DNA from: Pseudomonadota bacterium
Lineage (GTDB): Bacteria > Pseudomonadota > Alphaproteobacteria > Caulobacterales > Caulobacteraceae
NCBI GenBank assembly: GCA_023434015.1
Contig: JAEYTM010000064.1
Span: forward strand, 1-10,382
Reading direction: 5' to 3'
Length of the DNA stretch: 10,382 nucleotides
This document shows positions 1-6,136 of this stretch, piece after piece. A model generated the notes under the pieces. That model was given only the letters and a program-made list of their open reading frames with translations. It made no database searches and was not told the DNA's origin. How positions within the stretch are numbered: the first letter of the stretch is position 1; each line of letters opens with the position of its first letter. Both the position numbers and the translations under genes were made by a program.

Positions 1-718
1 GTCCCCACATGAAGACGCCGTAGGCGGCGGCGAGGTAGCCCAGCCCCCAGGCCGCCGACAGCCGGCCCCGGGCCAGCCACCAGTAGACGGTCTGGCCCAT
101 GGTCAGCACCGGCAGGTAGGAGGCGGAGACGGCGAACAGGAAGAACTGGTCGCCGTGGCCGCGCGCCTGCCAGATCACCAGGGCGGCGAAGAGCAGGTTG
201 AGCCCGATGCGGTGCGGCCAGTCCCGCGCGAACTGGGTCGCGGCGGTGACGGCGTAGAAGATCATCTCGATGACCAGGGTCCAGGCCACGCCGACCAGGA
301 CGATCTGTGGGACCGTGACATAGTTGGCGAGGGTGAAGTTCAGCAGCAGGCTCTGGACCGTCACCTGGTCCTTCGGGGCCAGGAACAGGGCTGACAGCAC
401 GACCGCGACCGCCAGCATCGGATAGATGCGCAGCACGCGCTTGAGCACGAATTCTCCGGCGCTCTCGACGCGGGCGCGGTCGCTGATGATGAAGCCGCTG
501 ATCAGGAAGAAGACGGCGACGCCGAACCAGCCGAAGTCCTGGATGATCCCGGCCGGGCCGGTGACGTGGGCGCGGACGAAGTCGGCCGGCGCCCAGTCGA
601 TGCCGCGACTGCGGGGCAGCACGTTCGCCAGGTGATCCCAGACCACCAGCCAGCAGGCCAGCGCCCGCAGATAGTCGAGGAAGTCGTAGCGACTTCCGGC
701 CTCACGCCCCTTTACCAT
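1..718 (-). CDS. Acyltransferase 3 (OafA/YrhL-type) membrane protein, C-terminus cut by window edge
   Basis: Reading the minus strand from the ATG at 718 gives 239 residues with no stop before the window edge, so only the N-terminal part is present. Visible hallmarks of the acyltransferase 3 family are Arg18 and His29 in the N-terminal helix (the R-X10-H active-site pair), FFLISGFII at about 70-78, the KRVLRIYP segment at 93-100, and WTLVIEMIFY at about 146-155, the counterpart of the usual WSLSVEEQFY with Glu151. Many hydrophobic stretches indicate a multi-pass inner-membrane protein. Family members transfer acetyl or other acyl groups to sugars of O-antigen, exopolysaccharide or glycolipid; the acceptor cannot be told here. 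An in-frame TAG lies three codons upstream, so this ATG is the first usable start. No clear Shine-Dalgarno is seen, and a GC-rich inverted repeat abuts the start. It follows rluD by 38 bases and may be co-transcribed with it. Confidence 0.88.
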   Translation of the reverse strand, partial: MVKGREAGSRYDFLDYLRALACWLVVWDHLANVLPRSRGIDWAPADFVRAHVTGPAGIIQDFGWFGVAVFFLISGFIISDRARVESAGEFVLKRVLRIYPMLAVAVVLSALFLAPKDQVTVQSLLLNFTLANYVTVPQIVLVGVAWTLVIEMIFYAVTAATQFARDWPHRIGLNLLFAALVIWQARGHGDQFFLFAVSASYLPVLTMGQTVYWWLARGRLSAAWGLGYLAAAYGVFMWG

Positions 719-745
719 CCGGGGCTAGTAGCCGACCGGCCCCGG
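719..745 (-). promoter_or_regulatory. GC-rich inverted repeat abutting the acyltransferase start
   Basis: The perfect 7-base arms CCGGGGC (719-725) and GCCCCGG (739-745) are separated by 13 bases. They fill most of the 38-base gap between the rluD stop and the acyltransferase ATG. On the minus-strand transcript the hairpin would end directly at the start codon, where the ribosome binding site should lie. No T-run follows, so a classic intrinsic terminator is unlikely. Occlusion of translation initiation or partial attenuation between the genes is an inference. Chance is not excluded at this GC content. Confidence 0.3.
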
Positions 746-756
746 CAGGCCAACAG

Positions 757-1773
757 TCAAGCTTGAAGCGACGCCAGCAGGCTCTCCAGCCGCGCCATGT
801 CGGGCGGCAGGGGGCTTTCGAAGCGCAGGGCCTCGCCGGTGACCGGATGGCGGAAGCCGAGCACGGCGGCGTGCAGGGCGTGGCGCCTCACGCCCGCGGC
901 TTCGACGGCCTCGCGCACCCGGGCCGCCGGCGGGCCGGAGCCGTAGGTCGGATCACCGAGGCAGGGATTGCCCTTCGAGGCCAGGTGGACGCGGATCTGG
1001 TGGGTGCGCCCGGTCTCCAGGCGGCAGGCGACGCGGGCGGCGAGCGGCCGATCCTGTGGCCCGAAGACACGCTCGACCGCGTAGTGGGTGACGGCGTGGC
1101 GACCGCCGGTCTTCACCAGGGCCATCTTCTTGCGGTCGTTGGGCGAGCGGGCGATCGCGCCCTCGATGGTGCCGCGCTCCGGGTGCGGCGCGCCGCGGGT
1201 GAAGGCCACATAGACCCGGTCGATGTCGTGGGCGGCGAACAGGGCCGACAGCCCCTGGTGGGTGGCGTCGGTCTTGGCCGAGACGATGACGCCGGAGGTC
1301 TCCTTGTCGATCCGGTGGACGATGCCCGGCCGCGCGACCCCGCCGATGCCTGAGAGGCTGTCGCCGCAGTGGTGGAGCAGGGCGTTGACCAGGGTGCCGG
1401 TCTCGCTGCCCGGGGCCGGATGGACGGCCATGCCCGGCGGCTTGTCGACCACGATCAGATGGGCGTCCTCGTAGAGCACCACCAGCGGGATGGCCTCGGC
1501 GCGCGGCTCGGCTGGGGCCGGCGGCGGGACCGAGAGGATGTATTCGCCGGGCGTCGCCTTGGCCGACGGGTCGCCCACCCGCGCGCCATCGCGCGAGACC
1601 CGGCCTTCGGCGATCAGGGCCTGGACCCGGGCCCGCGACAGGTCCGGCAGGCTGGCGGCGAGGACCTTGTCGATCCGGCCCCGCGCGGCTTCCGGGGCGA
1701 GGGTGACGACGACGGCGGCGGGTTCGGCCCCCGCCTCGTCGCCGGGGAACCCCAGGTCGTCGTCAGAGGCCAT
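757..1773 (-). CDS. rluD: RluA/RluD-family 23S rRNA pseudouridine synthase
   Basis: This 338-residue protein isomerises uridine to pseudouridine in RNA. RluD itself modifies the helix 69 positions of 23S rRNA (1911, 1915 and 1917 in E. coli numbering). An S4-like RNA-binding domain occupies about residues 30-85 (RIDKVLAASLPDLSRARVQ region). The catalytic domain follows, with KPPGM at 111-115, HRIDKETSG at 153-161 carrying the catalytic Asp156, and RTHQIRVH at 256-263. S4 domain plus length fit RluD better than RluA, which lacks S4; RluC is the main alternative. The ATG at 1773 lies inside the end of the ferritin-like gene (ATGGCCTCTGA, 11-base overlap), so translation is probably coupled. The only Shine-Dalgarno-like sequence is a weak GAGAAG just upstream. 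An acidic, alanine-rich N-terminus of about 25 residues precedes S4. Confidence 0.92.
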   Translation of the reverse strand: MASDDDLGFPGDEAGAEPAAVVVTLAPEAARGRIDKVLAASLPDLSRARVQALIAEGRVSRDGARVGDPSAKATPGEYILSVPPPAPAEPRAEAIPLVVLYEDAHLIVVDKPPGMAVHPAPGSETGTLVNALLHHCGDSLSGIGGVARPGIVHRIDKETSGVIVSAKTDATHQGLSALFAAHDIDRVYVAFTRGAPHPERGTIEGAIARSPNDRKKMALVKTGGRHAVTHYAVERVFGPQDRPLAARVACRLETGRTHQIRVHLASKGNPCLGDPTYGSGPPAARVREAVEAAGVRRHALHAAVLGFRHPVTGEALRFESPLPPDMARLESLLASLQA

Positions 1774-2080
1774 GCTTCTCGCTGGCGTGCTCCTCGTGGT
1801 CCATGATCGAGCCGTCCTTGAACAGGTACTCGCCGAACTGCTCGGCGGTCTCGGCGTCGTTGCGGCGCAGCCATTCCAGGACCATGGCGGCGTGCTCCAG
1901 CTCCTCGCGGGCGTTGTGCAGCAGGATGGCCTTCAGCTCCGCGTCATCGCAGTCGTCGGCCCGCTGGCGGTACCAGTCGACGGCCTCCAGCTCCTCGATG
2001 ATCGAGGTGATGGCGTAGTGCTTGTTGAGGGTGTCGCGCGACAGCTTCTCGCGCGGGACGTGCAGGCCTTCCTTCGACAT
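1763..2080 (-). CDS. EncFtn-type ferritin-like iron-binding protein, no encapsulin partner in view
   Basis: This 105-residue, mostly helical protein closely resembles encapsulated ferritin (EncFtn) of Rhodospirillum rubrum, as I recall that sequence. The shared core is EELEAVDWY at 29-37, HNAREELEHAAM at about 55-66 and LEWLRRND at 68-75. Residues equivalent to the known ferroxidase ligands are present: Glu30 (E32 in EncFtn), Glu60 (E62) and His63 (H65), plus Glu29, Glu32, Trp36 and Tyr37. EncFtn proteins assemble as rings of two-helix subunits with the di-iron site at a dimer interface, oxidise Fe(II), and normally need an encapsulin shell to store it. Here the C-terminus is short and His/Glu-rich (MDHEEHASEKHGL), without the usual LTVGSLR-like shell-targeting peptide. 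AAGGAG at 2092-2097 lies 11 bases before the ATG at 2080. The 3' end overlaps rluD by 11 bases. Iron oxidation is inferred from ligand conservation; the role without a shell is unknown. Confidence 0.85.
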   Translation of the reverse strand: MSKEGLHVPREKLSRDTLNKHYAITSIIEELEAVDWYRQRADDCDDAELKAILLHNAREELEHAAMVLEWLRRNDAETAEQFGEYLFKDGSIMDHEEHASEKHGL

Positions 2081-2100
2081 CGGTCGTCATGCTCCTTGGT

Positions 2101-2125
2101 GCGCCCCGGCCATACTATGGGGCGC
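2101..2125 (-). promoter_or_regulatory. Inverted repeat between hisI and the ferritin-like gene
   Basis: The perfect 7-base arms GCGCCCC (2101-2107) and GGGGCGC (2119-2125) flank an 11-base loop that holds the small palindrome CATACTATG. On the minus strand the hairpin ends just before the AAGGAG ribosome binding site of the ferritin-like gene and lies in the 60-base hisI-to-ferritin gap. No T-run follows, so it is not a standard terminator. It could be an operator, a leader hairpin affecting ferritin translation, or a transcript-processing site. It is the only candidate regulatory element for the ferritin-like gene visible here. Confidence 0.35.
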
Positions 2126-2140
2126 GGGACGGGGAAACGG

Positions 2141-2539
2141 CTAAGGGCGGGCGACCAGCCGGCCGCCTTCGACGGCCCGGTAGAAGCAGGAGCGCCGACC
2201 GGTATGGCAGGCGCCGCCGTCGCCCTGGGGCCGCACCTTCAGCCATACCGCGTCCTGGTCGCAGTCGACCCGGACCTCGATCACCTGCTGGATCTGGCCG
2301 CTGGTCGCGCCCTTGTGCCAGAGTTCGCCGCGCGAGCGGCTGTAGTAGTGGGCCTCGCCGGTCTCGACGGTCTTCGCCAAGGCCTCGGCGTTCATCCAGG
2401 CCAGCATCAGCACCTCGCCGGAATCGGCGTGGGTGGCGACCGCGGCGATCAGGCCGGCGGCGTCGAAGCGCGGGCTGAGCACTTCGCCGGTCTCGAGGTC
2501 GGCCTTGCTCGCGGCGGTCGGGAAGACGGCGTCGGTCAT
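2141..2539 (-). CDS. hisI: Phosphoribosyl-AMP cyclohydrolase
   Basis: HisI catalyses step three of histidine synthesis, opening the adenine ring of phosphoribosyl-AMP to give ProFAR in the cytoplasm. The protein is 132 residues. It carries LMLAWMN at 44-50, GEAHYYSRSRGELWHKG at 61-77, the acidic metal loop VDCDQDA at 91-97 (Asp92, Cys93, Asp94, Asp96) and CHTGRRSCFYR at 111-121 with Cys111 and Cys118; these three cysteines are the expected zinc ligands. Only the cyclohydrolase domain is present, with no HisE fused, which is the usual alphaproteobacterial form. The start is the ATG at 2539, eight bases after the folE stop. No good Shine-Dalgarno is seen, so coupling to folE is likely. The same frame stays open far upstream through folE, but that is a shadow, because folE is real in another frame. 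The other his genes are not in the window. Confidence 0.95.
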   Translation of the reverse strand: MTDAVFPTAASKADLETGEVLSPRFDAAGLIAAVATHADSGEVLMLAWMNAEALAKTVETGEAHYYSRSRGELWHKGATSGQIQQVIEVRVDCDQDAVWLKVRPQGDGGACHTGRRSCFYRAVEGGRLVARP

Positions 2540-2547
2540 GGCCGCGG

Positions 2548-3177
2548 CTATTTGCGGTTCACGAAGTCGAGGAACCGCTGGCGCAGCGTCGGATCGGTCC
2601 GGAACACGCCGGTGAACTGGGTGGTGATGGTCGAGACGTGGCGGTGGTGGACGCCGCGGGTGGTCATGCACTGGTGAGCCGCGTCGATCAGCACGGCGAC
2701 GCCGGCCGGGCGCAGGCTGTCGGTGATGGCGTCGGCGATCTGCTGGGTCATGGTCTCCTGGGTCTGGAGCCGGCGGGCGAAGATCTCGACCACCTTGGCC
2801 AGCTTGGAGATGCCGACGACGCGGTTGGTCGGCATGTAGGCGACATAGGCCTTGCCGAGGAACGGGGCCATGTGGTGCTCGCAGTGGCTCTCCACCTCGA
2901 TCTCGCGCAGCATGACGATGTCGTCGTAGCCCTGTACGTCCTCGAAGGTGCGCGACAGCTCCTTGGCCGGGTCGAGGCGATAGCCCTCGAACCATTCGCC
3001 ATAGGCGTCGACCACGCGCTTGGGCGTGTCGATGACGCCTTCGCGACGCGGGTCGTCGCCGGCCCAGGCGATCAGGGTGCGGACCGCCTCCATCGCCTCC
3101 TCGCGCGTCGGGCGCTTCACGGCTTCAAGATCAAGGTCGGCTCCGACCAGGGTTCGGTCGCGGGTCACGGCGTCCAT
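2548..3177 (-). CDS. folE: GTP cyclohydrolase I (type IA)
   Basis: FolE converts GTP to 7,8-dihydroneopterin triphosphate, the first step of folate synthesis. From the ATG at 3177 the protein is 209 residues, the normal size. Zinc ligands are visible at Cys99 (SHCEHHMAPF, with His101 and His102 adjacent) and Cys170 (HQCMTTRG). Other conserved parts are DTPKRV at 50-55, LGKAYVAYMP at 107-116, GISKLAKVVEIFARRLQ at about 122-138 and the C-terminal TDPTLRQRFLDFV. The same frame runs back to a GTG at 3243, but those 22 extra residues look unlike the family, the GTG has no spaced ribosome site, and alphaproteobacterial FolE proteins often begin MDA. The upstream GTG is therefore a minor alternative. 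folE is divergent from cysS, with its promoter probably in the 176-base gap, and is followed closely by hisI. Confidence 0.95.
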   Translation of the reverse strand: MDAVTRDRTLVGADLDLEAVKRPTREEAMEAVRTLIAWAGDDPRREGVIDTPKRVVDAYGEWFEGYRLDPAKELSRTFEDVQGYDDIVMLREIEVESHCEHHMAPFLGKAYVAYMPTNRVVGISKLAKVVEIFARRLQTQETMTQQIADAITDSLRPAGVAVLIDAAHQCMTTRGVHHRHVSTITTQFTGVFRTDPTLRQRFLDFVNRK

Positions 3178-3209
3178 GTGCGAGCGGTTCTTTCCAGGGC
3201 TGAGTTGCG

Positions 3210-3227
3210 CCGGAGCGAAGGCCCCGG
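3210..3227 (-). promoter_or_regulatory. Small hairpin in the folE leader
   Basis: On the minus-strand RNA the 18 bases fold into a seven-pair stem (six G-C pairs and one G-U pair) closed over a four-base CUUC loop, about 33 bases before the folE ATG at 3177. On the plus strand the same site has one A-C mismatch, so the structure favours the folE transcript. It matches no riboswitch class I recognise and has no T-run. It may modulate translation or mRNA stability, or be a chance product of high GC. Confidence 0.25.
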
Positions 3228-3301
3228 AAATGACGCGTGCCACCCTTAGCTTCGGATGCGGCGGCGCGGGACAGTTCCCGTGGCCTCCGATCCGGACGAT
3301 C

Positions 3302-3331
3302 TGTATATGGGCGCTGGCCCTTTTCCGGCAA
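3302..3331 (-). promoter_or_regulatory. Candidate sigma-70-type promoter for folE-hisI
   Basis: On the minus strand, TTGCCG (3326-3331) and TATACA (3302-3307) are separated by 18 bases, a fair match to a housekeeping -35/-10 pair. Transcription would start near 3295 and give a folE leader of roughly 118 bases. The A/T-rich core (TATATG on the plus strand at 3304-3309) is the only such patch in the folE/cysS gap, so it may also serve as the -10 of the cysS operon. No convincing plus-strand -35 is seen. Confidence 0.35.
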
Positions 3332-3353
3332 CCGCCACGCTTCGATCGAGACC

Positions 3354-4783
<1,430 letters not shown>

Positions 4784-4784
<1 letters not shown>

Positions 4785-5335
4785 TGCCCATTTCCCCCAC
4801 TCCGCAGCTCAAGTCCTCGCTGTTCGGCATGCGCGGGCCGTCCGCGGCCCCCGGCGCGCCGAAGCCGGCGAAGAGCCGGGGCCCGAGCGGCATCCGCATC
4901 GAGAACCGCGTCGGCATCCAGGCCCCGGCCGAGGTGATCTGGGAGACCGTCTACGACCTTTCGACCTGGCACGAGTGGAACCCGCTCTATCCGCAGGCGG
5001 CGGGTCAGATCCGCCTGGGCGCCCCGCTCGACCTGACGCTGGCCCTGCCCGACCAGCCGCCGCAGCAGATCCAGCCGGTGGTGCTGGAGTGGGTGCCGAA
5101 CGAGCAGCTGCACTGGCGGTCCCAGATGAAGGCGATGGTGAAGACCGTCCGCTTCATCGAGATCGAACAGCTGGCCCCGGCGAGCTGCATCGTCTCCAAC
5201 GGCGAACTGTTCTCGGGCTTCATGGCCAAGACGATGCTGCGCCGCGTCGGCCGCTCGTTCCATCGCGGCTTCCGCGAGATGGGCGAGGCGCTGAAGGCGC
5301 GGGCCGAGGCCGAGTGGCGGACCCGCAACGGCTGA
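4784..5335 (+). CDS. SRPBCC (START/Bet v1-like) family protein
   Basis: This 183-residue protein begins within the cysS stop codon (TGATG). Residues 1-36 are rich in Pro, Ala, Ser and Lys, probably disordered and basic. From about residue 37 the pattern fits the SRPBCC helix-grip fold: a first strand IRIENRVGIQAPAEVIWETV, the hallmark LSTWHEWNPLYP at 59-70, alternating strands around LDLTLALP and VVLEWVPNEQLHWRS, and a long C-terminal helix at about 152-178 (RRVGRSFHRGFREMGEALKAR). Such folds bind hydrophobic or lipid ligands, or act as polyketide cyclase-like or membrane-associated proteins. No catalytic residues can be assigned and the ligand is unknown. There is no signal peptide or membrane segment. 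The cysS coupling shows co-expression, not function. Confidence 0.85.
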
Positions 5336-5349
5336 CCTACATCCCGACG

Positions 5350-5811
5350 ATGATCGACGACCTCTATTCGGCGAAGCTGCTCAGTCTGGCGGCCAACCTG
5401 CCCCGCGCCGGTCGGCTGCCCGCGCCGCACGCCAGCGCCGAAAAGGTGGCCAAGCTGTGCGGCAGCCGGGTAGTCGTCGACGTCACCGTGGAGGGCGACC
5501 GGGTGACCGACTTCGCCCAGGACGTGAAGGCCTGCGCGCTGGGCCAGGCCTCCGCCGCGGTGCTGGGCGCCCAGGTCATCGGCGCCAGCCTGCGGGAGCT
5601 GGAGATGGCCCGCGACCAGTTCCGTGCTATGCTGAAGGACGGGGCGCCTGCGCCCGACGGACGCTTTTCGGATCTCTCCATGCTTGCCCCGGTGAAGGAT
5701 TATCCTGCCCGCCACGCCTCGACCCTGCTGGCGTTCGAGGCCGTCACCGAGGCCGTGGCCCGGGCGGTCGGGCAGGGGACGCCGCGAACTAGCCCCGCCG
5801 GCGCGGCTTGA
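5350..5811 (+). CDS. IscU/NifU N-terminal-like Fe-S scaffold homologue lacking the third ligand cysteine
   Basis: This 153-residue protein has the IscU/NifU_N fold pattern, beginning MIDDLYSAKLLSLAANL. The first two scaffold cysteines are present: Cys37 in AKLCGSRV and Cys62 in KACALGQAS. The third, normally Cys in a HC(S/T) motif before the last helix, is replaced in ARHASTLLAFEAV: His122 is followed by Ala123. The conserved Asp or Gly-Asp after the first cysteine is Ser39. Canonical IscU/SufU uses three Cys plus Asp/His to hold a nascent Fe-S cluster, so this paralogue probably binds a cluster differently, transfers it, or serves another role. It starts 14 bases after the SRPBCC gene with no clear Shine-Dalgarno and precedes yidD by 55 bases. 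The same frame is open back to 4741, but that extension is an artefact of the cysS/SRPBCC coding sequence. Family call is firm; function as a scaffold is doubtful. Confidence 0.85.
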   Translation: MIDDLYSAKLLSLAANLPRAGRLPAPHASAEKVAKLCGSRVVVDVTVEGDRVTDFAQDVKACALGQASAAVLGAQVIGASLRELEMARDQFRAMLKDGAPAPDGRFSDLSMLAPVKDYPARHASTLLAFEAVTEAVARAVGQGTPRTSPAGAA

Positions 5812-5866
5812 TCCGCGGGTAGGCCGGGCGTATCGCCAGACCTCAACCTCACTCCCCGTAGCCGGC

Positions 5867-6136
5867 ATGACCTTCTACGAACGCTGCGTCAGGGGCGCGC
5901 TCCGCGCCTACAAGCTGACGCTTTCACCGCTGATCGGGCGGCAATGCCGGTTCCTTCCGACCTGTTCGGAGTACGCCGCACAAGCCCTGATCAGCCACGG
6001 CCCGTGGCGTGGTTCTCTGCTCGCCGGCTACAGGCTGTGCCGTTGTCATCCCTGGGGCGGTTCGGGCTATGACCCGCCGCCGCCCCCGCGCAAGACGCCC
6101 GACGGCGCCCCGCGAACGTGGACCTGTGAAACATGA
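5867..6136 (+). CDS. yidD: Membrane protein insertion efficiency factor YidD
   Basis: YidD is a small, peripheral inner-membrane protein that aids insertion of membrane proteins through YidC/Sec. The 89-residue product shows the whole family signature: an amphipathic start (RGALRAYKLTLSPLIG), CRFLPTCSEYA at 27-37, and CRCHPWGGSGYDP at 58-70. The family cysteines are Cys27, Cys33, Cys58 and Cys60; Cys7 and Cys87 are extra. A proline-rich tail of about 19 residues follows GYDP. No Shine-Dalgarno is apparent in the 55-base gap before the ATG, where the only structure is a weak 5-pair repeat. Its TGA overlaps the thrS ATG in ATGA. In many bacteria yidD sits with rnpA and yidC near oriC; here, beside an IscU-like gene and thrS, the arrangement differs, as I believe is common in alphaproteobacteria. 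Confidence 0.95.
   Translation: MTFYERCVRGALRAYKLTLSPLIGRQCRFLPTCSEYAAQALISHGPWRGSLLAGYRLCRCHPWGGSGYDPPPPPRKTPDGAPRTWTCET

Noticed and set aside
1490..2677. A 395-codon plus-strand frame across rluD, the ferritin-like gene and hisI
   Set aside because: It spans three well-supported minus-strand genes and has no domain or plausible start. It is an antisense shadow.
2540..2995. Upstream extension of the hisI frame through folE
   Set aside because: It overlaps the FolE catalytic region in another frame. HisI begins naturally at the ATG at 2539.
3178..3243. GTG start giving FolE 22 extra residues
   Set aside because: The GTG follows TAAGG with no spacing, the added residues are unlike FolE, and the extension would place the leader hairpin in coding sequence. 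Not fully excluded.
5800..5822. Possible terminator between the IscU-like gene and yidD
   Set aside because: Only a 5-base stem (CGCGG/CCGCG) around the stop codon with no T-run; too weak at this GC content.
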